Counted from the stretch's first letter, positions 1 to 11,897 are shown. The stretch is 64,000 nt of DNA from Helianthus annuus (GCF_002127325.2 NC_035433.2:128139518-128203517), one strand, 5' to 3'. Made by a program: numbers and translations. The notes: generated by a model from the letters alone, not told the origin.

Positions 1-1583
1 GGTTTTGCCCTTTGCCGATTGACCTCACCAGGGGGGAAGGAATTCAAAAACCATTCACGCGAAGCGCCAAACTCAACAAATGTATCCTTCTGTTTTAAGC
101 TCCAGGGGGCTTGATGGAGGGCATCACCGCGCTCTTCTTCAGTATATGTCTTGTAGTAGATATCTCCAACGGTATCTTTCGCCCCTATCACGTTAGGGTT
201 ATAACCCCCGGCTCCACCGGAGCTCGCGCCGCTAGAAGGGTAGCGGCCGGACCCTTTCGAAGTGATAACAGGGCCGGTGCTGGTTGGCCTGGTGACCTCA
301 GGACCTTGAGACTTCAAAGGCTGATCCATAGCCTTTTTCGCCGCTACCTCCTTCTCCAAGGCCTGCTTCCTAGCCACCTCAGCCAGCCTCTCCTGCTCCG
401 CCCTGCGCTTCCTTTCCTCTTCTTCCTTCTTTTTTCTTTCCTCCTCCTTCCTCTTCTCTTCTTCCTCCTTCTTCTCCTCAACAATCTTCTTCTCTTCTTC
501 TTTCTTACGCGCCTCCTCCACCTTTCGCTGCGCCTCAGCCGCCTTCGCGGCGTCCTGGGCTGCAGTGTCAGTGGGCTTAACGGTTATCTTGGGTCTTTTT
601 ACCACAGCCTCACCGAATGTAACCGCCTTTTCAGGAGTCCTCTTCTTGATCTCTGCAAAATAAGGCAAGTGTATGTAAGCAAAGAGATTTTTTAGAAAAG
701 AGAAGGAAAGAAGAACATACCAGGAGAAAATTGGTACAATGAGCGCAGCCTGCTCGTCTTCCCGACCGCAGGGATCACAACAGATTGAGGCGCGGAAGCC
801 ACACCAGTTGTAGCCTCGCTCCTACCCCTCTTCCGCCCAATAAGTCGGGCACCAGCATCTTCCTCTTCTTCTACATCTTCAGGGAAGCTGGGAGTCGCGC
901 CAGCATCCGGGTTACGAGAACCCGCGCTCCCAGAACTCTTTGAACCACCAGCACCATCTTTTCCCTTGGCTGCATGTGATAAACCTTCATATGAGTCACT
1001 GATGATCACATAATCATCCAAGTCACGTTGACGAAGGCGAAGAGTACCTTTGCCAGCAGCAGTTGTTGCGCGACTAGGGCCAGTGCCCTTGCTGGTCACC
1101 TCCGGCTCCGTTTTCTTCTTCTTCTTCACTGGTTTCTTCTTTTTCTCCTCTGGGTCAATCCCCAGGTCGCGCAACACACCTGCAAATATTTTAGACCAAG
1201 AGCTTAGCTCGCCGCTGGAAGATCCTACGGACTCCTCGCTGGAAAGATAGAAAGTCTCTTTCCCAGCGAGAGTCACAGAGCGCAATGGACGAGGTTTAGG
1301 GTATTGCGCACCTTCAGTAGCATCTGGCGGCGAAGCAAAAGCATCAGCAGTAGGAAACATGAAGTTCCCTTTAGTCTGGTCATACCAGCTTTCCTCTTCG
1401 TCGCGCAATGGGCGAACGCCCATGGAGCCTCCAAAAGTAGAGAAGGCAGCTTGGTAAAGTTGCGCTTCTATAAACGGAGATACGTAAGTAATAATCAAAG
1501 AAATCATACTTAGACAAAGAACAGAAAAACGACTAACCTTGATCGCCAAGCTTTAAAACGGGAACTTCCCTACTGCTAGGTGG
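1..1583 (-). pseudogene. 3' half of a spliced Transposase_28-type antisense gene, split by an LTR element
   Basis: This is the downstream part of the gene that starts at 11897. Read on the minus strand, the exons are 1583-1538, 1467-721 and 652 to the window edge. Donors are GTTAGT below 1538 and GTATGT below 721; acceptors are TATAG above 1467 and TTGCAG above 652. Codon phase is kept across both introns and across the insertion point once one copy of the GGTGG target duplication is ignored. The product here is hydrophilic: acidic/serine-rich stretches, a KKKKKPVKKKKK basic patch, then a long Lys/Glu/Arg-rich segment (about 550-360) that should form a coiled coil. No stop is seen up to position 1. 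PF04195-type genes are found in plant gypsy elements, and Tat-lineage elements carry genes in antisense near the 3' LTR. I infer this is such a gene, broken by the insertion. Confidence 0.65.
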
Positions 1584-2235
1584 TGTAACAACCCGCACCT
1601 TCGTGCGTTGTTACTACTCGACACACTCGTTACGCCTAGCACCCGGAGATTCGGATCATAATGAAATCATACCAATTATATCGCTAAATCGAAGTACAAT
1701 CGAATAACTACGCATATTCTATCGCTATTACAAACCTATTTTGCATAACACTCACGATGATGTCGAATATGGGCCTAAACTACCCTTCTCGATGAGCGTG
1801 GGGTGTCAAAATGTGAGTAATCAACGCTAACGAGGGTTATCGGGTGAGTACTATGACTCTAACCGTCATGACGATGATGGCAATATGAGTAAGTGGTGCC
1901 CCGATAATCATTGTGGCACATCACATCGAAGAACGCACTCGAAGGCACGCGTAACTCGATCACCGCACTGAGAATTGGATACATAAATACGTATATACGG
2001 CCCTTTTGTGATTAATAATAATAAATAATTTAATAATTATATAAATATATGAAAATATGGCTCAAACCGTCGAAATCGCACCAAAAACGGGATCAAAAGG
2101 CTTCCGAACGGATCAATTCGATCAGACTAGTCCAATTGGTCAGACCGGCCCAATCAGATAGGCCAGTCCGATCGGATGGGCCAGTCCGATCGGATGGACC
2201 AGCCGATCGGATGAACCAGTCCGATCGAATGGACC

Positions 2236-2345
2236 AGCCGATCGACTGGGCCAGCCGATCGACTGGGCCAGCCGATCGATTGGGCCAGCCGATCGACTGG
2301 GCCAACCGATCGACTGGGCCAGCCGATCGACTGGGCCAGCCGATC
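2236..2345 (+). repeat. 17-bp tandem array in the U3 of the 5' LTR
   Basis: Repeats of the unit GATCGACTGGGCCAGCC, each with a CGATCG palindrome, ending about 40 bp upstream of the LTR TATA box. More diverged units extend upstream to about 2150. The position suggests a promoter-proximal enhancer array, but that role is inference. The 3' LTR has one more unit (9410-9536). Confidence 0.85.
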
Positions 2346-2381
2346 CAGTCGCTGTTTTGCCTTCCTTTCCCCTTCCTTGCC

Positions 2382-2389
2382 TATAAATA
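2382..2389 (+). promoter_or_regulatory. TATA box of the 5' LTR
   Basis: TATAAATA directly downstream of the 17-bp array and followed by a C/T-rich stretch, as expected for an LTR promoter. The same box is at 9573-9580 in the 3' LTR. Confidence 0.75.
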
Positions 2390-3051
2390 CCCCTCCATTC
2401 ACTCCCAAACACTTGTGTTGCTGCTCCTAACCGACCAAGACGTTCCAGCCCTCAAATCTCCCGATTTCTTCCGATTCGTGTAAGTTTTCAACCCGAATCT
2501 TGTACTTCTTTGATCCTTATGCAATCCTTCATCTTTCTACCTTTCAAATCTCAGTTTTTAACCGTGAAATCAACGGATTTTGGGTGTTCTAAGGTGATGT
2601 CACCATAAAGTTCTTCAAAGGTGATGTCATCCCATGAAGAACAACTTAGATCCGAATGATTTCCATACGATTCTTCATGAATCTCACCCAAACCAATGTT
2701 TTTCTAATCAAAAGGCCACGGATTTGGGTTGTTCGGATAGATTTCATCACAAAGTTCTTATGAACTTCAAGTGTTGACCTCATATCATCAAGAACAACTC
2801 AGATCCAGGGCATTTCCTAAGAAAAATCAAGGTTTTTACATCAGATCTGGTGATAAAATGATCGATTTCGAGTTAAACACTGAAAAACCGACCAAAAACG
2901 ACCAGTTCCGACGAACGGGGTGATTCCCGGCCGATGAAACAGGTTGGAATTGACGGGATTTCAGTTGATTAACACCTCATCGTAACGTCTCGACCCAAAA
3001 CGCCGAAAAACGCTCGAAAACCATCGAAAACAGCCGAACAGGATGGCCAAT

Positions 3052-3180
3052 CGAACAGCTAGTCGATCGAACAGCTAGTCGATCGAACAGCTGGTCGATC
3101 GAACAGCTGGTCGATCGAACAGCTGGTCGATCGAACAGCTGGTCGATCGAACAGCTGGTCGATCGAACAGCTATTCGATC
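3052..3180 (+). repeat. 16-bp tandem array in the transcribed part of the 5' LTR
   Basis: About eight units of GATCGAACAGCTGGTC, the first two and last one diverged, each with CAGCTG and GATC palindromes. It lies downstream of the TATA box, so it would be in the leader RNA. The 3' LTR copy (10243-10355) is one unit shorter. Confidence 0.85.
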
Positions 3181-4066
3181 GATCAGGCTGTCCGATCGAT
3201 CAGGACCAAGCCCAACCGATCGACCAGGCCCACTCGATCGAGTGGCCTGTTCGACTGGGCCAGCCCAATTTCACCATTTTGTCCGATTTCAACCCAATTT
3301 CGCCCGATTTCACGCAAATCGATACCGTTTAACGCATAGTAACCTATCACTCACGTAAATTATCTGAAATCAGGATATTCTCCGGCACCAGTTCCGCAAA
3401 CCTAACCGAAAACGCGCTGTGAGTATACTTGACCCCTTTTATCGAATTTTGGGTGTAACATACGTTCCATAAAAACCAAACTTATCAAACGAATGATTTA
3501 ATTGGACTATTTATCACTTGCGAATAACTGTTTGCATAGATATACGTGATGCTAGTACATGTATGCTAGGACTTATACTCGTGACGTCCCACCAAGACTA
3601 GTATAGTACTATTTCGCCCGACGGGGTCTAGTTATGCCATCAAGAGTCGAGCATCGAGGACTTAGCTGGTAGTATCAGTTTTGTGAGTATATATGTTGTG
3701 TATTACGTTTATGCATGTGGAAATTCGCAGCACTTTTAATCTATCATACTATCACATATCAAACCTGTATACTCGCCAATACTTTTGTATTGACAAAGTT
3801 TTAACGTATGTTGCAGGTTTAGCCGAAGTTTGCATCAAATCAAGCTAGGGAGTCTAGAAACTCATCTAAAATCTAGGTTGTCGGATTTGAATTGTTCGAG
3901 AGGACAAGAAATCTGTGATGACTTACGTGATTGTATTGTTTGTTAGTATGGGATGACAAATGTAATAAACATTATCGCAATATAGTTGTTATGGATTCTC
4001 TTGAACAATCTGATTCGCCTAGTGCCGCGCCCCGATGATTCCGCCATCGGTTGGGGTGTGACAGAT

Positions 4067-4080
4067 TGGTATCAGAGCCA
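4067..4080 (+). other. Primer binding site (initiator Met tRNA type)
   Basis: TGGTATCAGAGCCA begins three bases after the 5' LTR. It matches the 3' end of plant initiator methionine tRNA, the usual primer for Ty3/gypsy and Ty1/copia elements. Confidence 0.9.
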
Positions 4081-5246
4081 TAACTATAGGGAATTAGGCA
4101 AAGTTTGAGACTCGACCTAGTCCGGGTCGATGTCTTAGAAAAATTGACCTAGTCTATAGTCTAAGTACCTACAGGCCGACTCTTACGAACTCGTTAGGGT
4201 TTGTTTGGGCCAACTTGCTACTCTCGATCGAATTTGTTGAAAAAGTTACAACTATTGTGTGAACACCGCATACTACAGCTTCACACAAAGAGCCTTTCCT
4301 AAGGCTAGAAGGTTACTTAGCCTTTCCTAAGGCTGACACAATACACATGTTTTCAAAACTACTCGCATAACAAAACCGAGTGATCTAGTCGAGACCAGGT
4401 GTGAAAACCAATAACTCTCGATAGGATCACTCACTCAGCGTATTTTTCTAGCACGAGAACTCTTTGTTGAGCTAGGAGTGACATCCACATCTCAACAAAA
4501 GGTCTCCATTTCGAAATTCTGGTGGAACTCTCGGAATTATTCGATGAGCACAACCACAAATGGGAACGAAGTTGTTAAGCCAGGGGTGAAACCCATACCT
4601 TAATCAACTGTTCCACTCCATAAAATGGTTTACAAAAGCTCTCACCAAGGTCACGACCATAACAACGACTCAGGCTACGCGAAGACTAGAGAGACGAATG
4701 TCAGGAGCTGCATCCCAGTGGAAGCATGAGTCCCCTCGGTCAACGCGTATGCCCGAACTTGTTGGGTATAGTCGGGTTACTTGGGTAGTCAACACCTAAA
4801 CACCCAAGGCATTCCATCTAAATTTTACGTGTATGGTTTACGTCTATGAGTTTTCAAATTTAAGCTTTACGATTTATCGATTTCTCGATTTATCGGATTT
4901 ACAAACCTCGATTTACAAAGCGCACAACTTGCACAGCCATCGCAATCTAAAACAAAGACCGAATGATCGCAACAAAACCAACATCTAAGTACTCGAATTC
5001 GCTTACGCTATTTCTCTTATCGCGGCCTCGTGAATTCTGAACCAATATCTGTGTGTAACCTACAACTATAACTATACGTATTAAATACAAAACGAATCAA
5101 TTATGTGAGAGTTTAGGAACCTAGAATTTTCCTATGTGGCTCCTATGTGTTTAATTAAATTCTATACCGAGTTTTGATCGAATCAAATCGCATCAAAAGC
5201 TCAAAAATCATTATGATCGAATCTCATTCCGAATCCTTCTGTCTAG

Positions 5247-6377
5247 ATGCCTTCCAACAACTCGATCTCGAGACGAGTAGCTAGGAGAAGAGCCCAACGA
5301 CGCGCCGATAAGAGGATTGCCTCAATTGTGACCAAGGAAGTGGTCAAGCTCATTCCTCAAATTATCGCGCAAGTGCACTCTCAAAGCCACTCTCGAGCCC
5401 CGGAAGACGTCAAGACGGAATCTGCATTCCTCTACAAACACTTCAAAGCCTGTGATCCAATGCCTTTCACTGGTGAAGGAGATGTTTCTCAACTACTCCA
5501 GTGGTTCGATGCCATCGAGGTTACCTTTCGTCAGAGTGGGTGCCCCGAAGACTTTCAAACTACTTGCGCCACCGGAGTATTCCAATCCCGAGCACTCGAT
5601 TGGTGGACCGCCGAACGCAACAAACGTGGGATCTCCGCAGCTTACGCCCTTTCATGGGGTGAGCTGAAGGAACTCATGAAGGAAGAATATTGTCCCCCTC
5701 ACGAAGTCCAGAAACTAGAGAACGAATTTTGGGAAATCAAGCAAACCGAAGGTGACAATGCGAGCTATACAGCAAGGTTCAAACAGCTCAGCATAATCTG
5801 CCCAAGTCAAGTCAACACTCCGAAGAAAGCTATCGCGAAGTATATTCGTGGCTTACCAGAGTGTGTGGGTGATTTTGTCGAAGCTGCAAAACCTACTACC
5901 ATCGAAGAAGCCTACCGTCTAGCCGCAGAGCTCAACAGCAAACGAGTCGTGGACGGATTCTCCTTCAAGAAGCCTGTCACACGAGCTCATCAAGCAATCA
6001 TCATCCACTCATCCGACGATTCCTCTGGAGAATCGGTCGGTGGGTCATCTGACAGCTCCTCGGAGGATTCTTCTAAGGATTGCTCCGACAATGTCTCCGT
6101 CAAATCATCAGGCGAATCCGAAGACGACACTGCATCAACTCAGGAAGCCCAACCTAGCCGCAAACGAAGGACCGTGAGCCCAGACTCTTCAACAACTGGA
6201 CTGCCGCAACCCGAACCTCTCCGATCAGTTCCAGTTCAGTCAAAGCGAGCTTACAATGGATCTCATCCCCTGTGTTTCACATGCACGTATCATCACCCGC
6301 TAGAAGCGAAATGTCGCTATTGCGCAAATTGCAACTGGTATGGGCATGATACGTCGCAGTGCCGTACAAGACCGTAA
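5247..6377 (+). CDS. Gag protein of the gag-only element
   Basis: 376-aa retrotransposon Gag (Retrotrans_gag, PF03732 type), the structural protein of the cytoplasmic virus-like particle. Residues 1-45 are Arg/Lys-rich. The capsid-like domain lies about 60-235, with the family signatures MPFTGEGD, LDWWTAE and the EYCPP motif. Residues 250-330 are Ser/Asp-rich and probably disordered. The C-terminus has a CX2C pair and then a zinc knuckle CX2CX4HX4C (CANC...H...C), expected to bind the element's RNA. The first ATG is used. The frame is fully open to a natural stop directly after the knuckle, so this is not a truncated gag-pol. It is the only gene of the element and is expected to package its RNA while reverse transcriptase and integrase come from another element. 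Confidence 0.9.
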   Translation: MPSNNSISRRVARRRAQRRADKRIASIVTKEVVKLIPQIIAQVHSQSHSRAPEDVKTESAFLYKHFKACDPMPFTGEGDVSQLLQWFDAIEVTFRQSGCPEDFQTTCATGVFQSRALDWWTAERNKRGISAAYALSWGELKELMKEEYCPPHEVQKLENEFWEIKQTEGDNASYTARFKQLSIICPSQVNTPKKAIAKYIRGLPECVGDFVEAAKPTTIEEAYRLAAELNSKRVVDGFSFKKPVTRAHQAIIIHSSDDSSGESVGGSSDSSSEDSSKDCSDNVSVKSSGESEDDTASTQEAQPSRKRRTVSPDSSTTGLPQPEPLRSVPVQSKRAYNGSHPLCFTCTYHHPLEAKCRYCANCNWYGHDTSQCRTRP

Positions 6378-8741
6378 CCTGGAAGGAAGTCATCAGCAAC
6401 CGCCGTCTCCGCAAGTATCCACAACAACGTTATGATGATCCTAATGTTGTTGTAATAATCCGACTTATCGCTATCATTTCTGGAACTTATTTCATATGTC
6501 ATCGTGTGTGGATTCTATTTCTCTTACAATCGAGCACTATCTAGACGCTAGCACTATGTACTATATTATGTATTTTATCCCTATAACACTCTTAGAATGA
6601 GGTACGGTATACGTGCAAGGGACAACTAATCACGGGTGCACACGGGATTACCTTGGTCAGTGCACGGAGATCGTAGTGAAGTTCTAATGGTGCCATAACG
6701 TTTAAAACCACGGTCAAGGGTCTTGGTCGTGTCAACAAAGTGTGACACCAAAGCACGGGGCATAAGTAGTAGGGGTGACGCGGGGGTACGCTTTACCATA
6801 CTACCGAAACTTCGTGAAGAAAGTGCCATAACGTTTAAAAGCACGGTCAAGGGTCTTGGTCGTGTCAGCAAAGTGTGACACCAAAGCACGGGGCATAAGT
6901 AGTAGGGGTGACGCGGGGGTACGCTTTACCATACTACCGAAATTTCGTGAAGAAAGTGCCATGTGGAGTTGGACGTTATTAGACCTATTATACTATTATG
7001 GTTAATTTGACACTCTACCATCAATCACAAGGCGTAACAAAACTAAACCGCATCACTGCGAGGCTTCTCGTAAGTCCGCGTACACAAATTGCCACATCGA
7101 TGAACTTAGGTAAGTTCACCCCGAAGAGCAATTGGAGCAACGCGAGACTGGTCGTAAAGTCTAGAACGCAACTTAATCGCAGTTTTGCCGGATCAATCTC
7201 GCAATCAAAACAATCGATATATGGCTCGGAATCGCAATCGCATCATGTGTTTGTCTAGAAATCTCTAACGCTAGTTGTTGTCAATTGTGTGAACCTCTAT
7301 CAGCTGGTGTGGATCGCCTATTGTGGATTCGCTAGACGAGTATCGAGAATCACTCGCCGCCTTCCACTCTTAACGCGCCTCGCACCTAATCCACCAACTC
7401 GATACTCTTATCATGGTTCGCTATTACTTATCAATGCACGCATTCTACGTGTCATGTTAGCGCACAAGACCTCGCTTCACGAGACAAAACTAACAAGGTT
7501 GAAACATGGTGATGTTTTGACCATATTAGTTGACTTTGTGGAAAAAGGCCGTGTGGGCTAGCCTTAGCACTATTCGTGGTGCAATCAGTTCAATCAATCG
7601 TCTATCACTCGCAACGCAACAATCGTCGCTTATCAATCTGTTGAAATCTATTGTCTATCGATGTTCGAAAGTTACTTGGAAGTCATCGCAGGTGGTGTAA
7701 TGTTAGGGTGCATGACATTGCTTCACAAGGTAAAACTAATATGGAAACATGGTGTTTGTCATATTAGCAAGTCTTGTGGAAACGTGCCATGCGAACTTTG
7801 TGTGTAATCAAATCGAAATCTCATTTACCCAAATCAAAATCGTGTCATTCGTTGCCCAATCAAGCATACCATATCAGCGTTATGCGACCGGACTACTCGC
7901 ACCCGCTGTCTACGCTTGGTTTGCATCCAGCTTATTTCTTTTCAAAACTCGGTCTATCATCTCATCGCTAGGATCAAGGGAATCGAAATTCTAACTGTGT
8001 CTTATCGGCACGCATGACACTGCCTCATGAAACAGAGTTAATATGGGTAAAGCATGGTGGATACGCCGCTGGTACTTCCTATATATAAGTGTTTTAACCA
8101 TATTAACGAACTTTTGTGGGAAGGTGCCACGTGGGGCCCGATGTAAGTTATTTTTCCATAGTATTAAGGAAAACCTATTTTTATAAAATTTTTTACTAAA
8201 ACCGTTGGACAAATGAAATTTCTTACAACATGGAGAAAGCATTGAATCAGTTTGGCTCCGTGCCCAATGAAAATTTCATAAGTCCAATTCTTTTCTTAAA
8301 AACCTTTGCAATGACCGACAGGAATCTTCCTGAGAACGAGGGTTCGGCAGTCGAGTTCCGCTCGAACCCACGTTGTAGGAAAGTTCTCTTAAAACTTATT
8401 TTGCCACCTGATTCTTTTAAAATGTAAAACTCAAAACCTGTTATCAAATAACAAAACCCTCCACATAGCGCTGGTGTGGACATCAAAACGGTCGACACCG
8501 CGCCATGAGGAGATTTTTCTTAATTAACTTCGGAAATTAATCGAGTATTGGTAAGTTTAAAACGCTATAAAATTGCTTTTTGTGTGTGTTATCACTTTCA
8601 ACTAATCGAATCGTATCTTCTCTCCGTTCTCACTCGTCAAATCTTAATCGATCGCTCGTTATCTAGACGCTATTAATCTCTACTCTCAATCGCATCAACT
8701 CTTACGACCCTACTATTGGATTAATTTCGGGACGAAATTTC
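6378..8741 (+). other. Non-coding internal region of the gag-only element with diverged repeats
   Basis: No protein similarity to pol in any frame. Besides the 133-bp tandem pair there are diverged cousins near 7440-7560, 7690-7800 and 8010-8150. Each ends in the pattern ATATTA...GAA...TTGTGG...GTGCCA. The region appears to have grown by repeat duplication after loss of pol. Confidence 0.6.
6691..6956 (+). repeat. Two tandem copies of a 133-bp unit downstream of gag
   Basis: Units 6691-6823 and 6824-6956 are nearly identical; a third start (TGCCATG) follows at 6957. They replace the place where pol would be. Small open frames over them (6626-6889 minus) are by-products. Confidence 0.85.
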
Positions 8742-8757
8742 CTAAAGGAGGGGATAC
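8742..8757 (+). other. Polypurine tract
   Basis: AAAGGAGGGGATAC directly before the 3' LTR, preceded by TTTCGGGACGAAAT. It is the expected plus-strand primer site. Confidence 0.85.
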
Positions 8758-11238
8758 TGTAACAACCCGCACCTTCGTGCGTTGTTACTACTCGACACAC
8801 TCGTTACGCCTAGCACCCGGAGATTCGGATCATAATGAAATCATACCAATTATATCGCTAAATCGAAGTACAATCGAATAACTACGCATATTCTATCGCT
8901 ATTACAAACCTATTTTGCATAACACTCACGATGATGTCGAATATGGGCCTAAACTACCCTTCTCGATGAGCGTGGGGTGTCAAAATGTGAGTAATCAACG
9001 CTAACGAGGGTTATCGGGTGAGTACTATGACTCTAACCGTCATGACGATGATGGCAATATGAGTAAGTGGTGCCCCGATAATCATTGTGGCACATCACAT
9101 CGAAGAACGCACTCGAAGGCACGCGTAACTCGATCACCGCACTGAGAATTGGATACATAAATACGTATATACGGCCCTTTTGTGATTAATAATAATAAAT
9201 AATTTAATAATTATATAAATATATGAAAATATGGCTCAAACCGTCGAAATCGCACCAAAAACGGGATCAAAAGGCTTCCGAACGGATCAATTCGATCAGA
9301 CTAGTCCAATTGGTCAGACCGGCCCAATCAGATAGGCCAGTCCGATCGGATGGGCCAGTCCGATCGGATGGACCAGCCGATCGGATGAACCAGTCCGATC
9401 GAATGGACCAGCCGATCGACTGGGCCAGCCGATCGACTGGGCCAGCCGATCGACTGGGCCAACCGATCGACTGGGCCAGCCGATCGACTGGGCCAACCGA
9501 TCGACTGGGCCAGCCGATCGACTGGGCCAGCCGATCCAGTCGCTGTTTTGCCTTCCTTTCCCCTTCCTTGCCTATAAATACCCCTCCATTCACTCCCAAA
9601 CACTTGTGTTGCTGCTCCTAACCGACCAAGACGTTCCAGCCCTCAAATCTCCCGATTTCTTCCGATTCGTGTAAGTTTTCAACCCGAATCTTGTACTTCT
9701 TTGATCCTTATGCAATCCTTCATCTTTCTACCTTTCAAATCTCAGTTTTTAACCGTGAAATCAACGGATTTTGGGTGTTCTAAGGTGATGTCACCATAAA
9801 GTTCTTCAAAGGTGATGTCATCCCATGAAGAACAACTTAGATCCGAATGATTTCCATACGATTCTTCATGAATCTCACCCAAACCAATGTTTTTCTAATC
9901 AAAAGGCCACGGATTTGGGTTGTTCGGATAGATTTCATCACAAAGTTCTTATGAACTTCAAGTGTTGACCTCATATCATCAAGAACAACTCAGATCCAGG
10001 GCATTTCCTAAGAAAAATCAAGGTTTTTACATCAGATCTGGTGATAAAATGATCGATTTCGAGTTAAACACTGAAAAACCGACCAAAAACGACCAGTTCC
10101 GACGAACGGGGTGATTCCCGGCCGATGAAACAGGTTGGAATTGACGGGATTTCAGTTGATTAACACCTCATCGTAACGTCTCGACCCAAAACGCCGAAAA
10201 ACGCTCGAAAACCATCGAAAACAGCCGAACAGGATGGCCAATCGAACAGCTAGTCGATCGAACAGCTAGTCGATCGAACAGCTGGTCGATCGAACAGCTG
10301 GTCGATCGAACAGCTGGTCGATCGAACAGCTGGTCGATCGAACAGCTATTCGATCGATCAGGCTGTCCGATCGATCAGGACCAAGCCCAACCGATCGACC
10401 AGGCCCACTCGATCGAGTGGCCTGTTCGACTGGGCCAGCCCAATTTCACCATTTTGTCCGATTTCAACCCAATTTCGCCCGATTTCACGCAAATCGATAC
10501 CGTTTAACGCATAGTAACCTATCACTCACGTAAATTATCTGAAATCAGGATATTCTCCGGCACCAGTTCCGCAAACCTAACCGAAAACGCGCTGTGAGTA
10601 TACTTGACCCCTTTTATCGAATTTTGGGTGTAACATACGTTCCATAAAAACCAAACTTATCAAACGAATGATTTAATTGGACTATTTATCACTTGCGAAT
10701 AACTGTTTGCATAGATATACGTGATGCTAGTACATGTATGCTAGGACTTATACTCGTGACGTCCCACCAAGACTAGTATAGTACTATTTCGCCCGACGGG
10801 GTCTAGTTATGCCATCAAGAGTCGAGCATCGAGGACTTAGCTGGTAGTATCAGTTTTGTGAGTATATATGTTGTGTATTACGTTTATGCATGTGGAAATT
10901 CGCAGCACTTTTAATCTATCATACTATCACATATCAAACCTGTATACTCGCCAATACTTTTGTATTGACAAAGTTTTAACGTATGTTGCAGGTTTAGCCG
11001 AAGTTTGCATCAAATCAAGCTAGGGAGTCTAGAAACTCATCTAAAATCTAGGTTGTCGGATTTGAATTGTTCGAGAGGACAAGAAATCTGTGATGACTTA
11101 CGTGATTGTATTGTTTGTTAGTATGGGATGACAAATGTAATAAACATTATCGCAATATAGTTGTTATGGATTCTCTTGAACAATCTGATTCGCCTAGTGC
11201 CGCGCCCCGATGATTCCGCCATCGGTTGGGGTGTGACA
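8758..11238 (+). repeat. 3' LTR of the gag-only element
   Basis: 2481 bp. Its coordinate offset from the 5' LTR is 7174 up to the 17-bp array, 7191 after it and 7175 after the 16-bp array. The LTRs therefore differ by plus one 17-bp unit and minus one 16-bp unit. Confidence 0.93.
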
Positions 11239-11897
11239 GGTGGCCACTGGTCACTCATCTTTGCTGCAACTAGAACATTTTCCCCAAACACCCGGTTAGG
11301 GGTTGGGGTCAGCTGCTGGTACCACAAAGCCGTTTTTGGGATCGGCAGATCTTCCTTGGGTATGGCCTCAGTCCATTCCCTAAAGGTCATAGCGACCGGC
11401 ACGACTTCTTCCCTGATGAAGAAGAACTTGGGTTTCCAGTCATGGAAACTCTTTGGTGGATTTAACAAGATCTTCTTCGCCGCACCTCGGCTTGCAAACG
11501 AAAAGAACCCCATCGTCCTTTGCAGTTGGTAGAATGAACGAAATTTGTCGACAGATGGCTCGATGCCATGAGACTGGCATAAGAACTCGAAGTGTCTCAC
11601 CCTCACCATCCCAGGTGGACTCATCTGAGATATGTGGAACTTGTAGTAAGAAAGGATACTACCCAGAAAATTGGTCGCCGGCAGCCGGAAATTACCCTGA
11701 AGAAAGAAATCTTCATAAAGGGTAATATAGCCGGGTGGGGCATCAGCCGCGGTTTGGCCCTGAGCCGGATACCGGGCGTCCCACTCCGGTGGGAATCTGA
11801 AGCTCCGAACAATCTGTTCGAACAGACCTAAGTCCCATCTAAGGACTGGAACCGGTCCTTCCTCACTAGCAGGAACCTCTTGGTGCTCCTCACTCAT
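11239..11897 (-). pseudogene. 5' half of the Transposase_28-type antisense gene, broken by the LTR element
   Basis: The reading frame starts with ATG at 11897 (MSEEHQEVP...) and runs about 219 codons to the insertion point at 11239. It matches the plant family annotated as putative gypsy-type transposon protein (Transposase_28, PF04195): an N-terminal globular domain with GYITLYEDFF, RLPATNFL and a tryptophan-rich WKPKFFFIREEVVP segment. The biochemical role of the family is not established. A TATA sequence and a 23-bp palindrome lie just upstream. The rest of the gene is at 1-1583. Without the insertion the frame would be open across the junction, so the gene was probably intact until recently. 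Confidence 0.7.

Larger units (their letters stand above)
1584..4063 (+). repeat. 5' LTR of the gag-only element
   Basis: 2480 bp, TG...CA ends. It holds a TATA box (2382-2389), a 17-bp tandem array just upstream of it and a 16-bp tandem array in the transcribed part. Open frames inside the LTR (for example 2049-2483) arise from the repeats and are not genes. Confidence 0.93.
1584..11238 (+). mobile_element. Young non-autonomous gag-only Ty3/gypsy element (TR-GAG type)
   Basis: A complete LTR retrotransposon of 9655 bp. LTRs of 2480 bp (1584-4063) and 2481 bp (8758-11238) begin TGTAACAAC and end GTGTGACA. It is flanked by a perfect 5-bp target duplication GGTGG (1579-1583 and 11239-11243). 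A methionine-tRNA-type primer site follows the 5' LTR and a polypurine tract precedes the 3' LTR. The only credible internal gene is gag; there is no protease, reverse transcriptase, RNase H or integrase. The TTTCGGGACGAAAT sequence just before the polypurine tract is typical of Tekay-type chromoviruses, so it is probably a Tekay derivative moved by an autonomous relative. Apart from tandem-repeat copy number the LTRs look identical on reading, so the insertion should be very recent. Confidence 0.93.

Noticed and set aside
111..695. 194-codon plus-strand frame rich in Leu and Phe
   Set aside because: It is the antisense of the Lys/Glu-rich coiled-coil exon of the Transposase_28 gene.
2049..2483. 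Open frames on both strands over the LTR repeat arrays (also 9223-9621 and minus-strand frames)
   Set aside because: A 17-bp unit without stops is open in all frames; the peptides are only the repeat translated. No start context or similarity.
3052..3180. Evenly spaced short repeats that might suggest a CRISPR array
   Set aside because: Units are directly abutting with no unique spacers, lie within an LTR and the genome is a plant.
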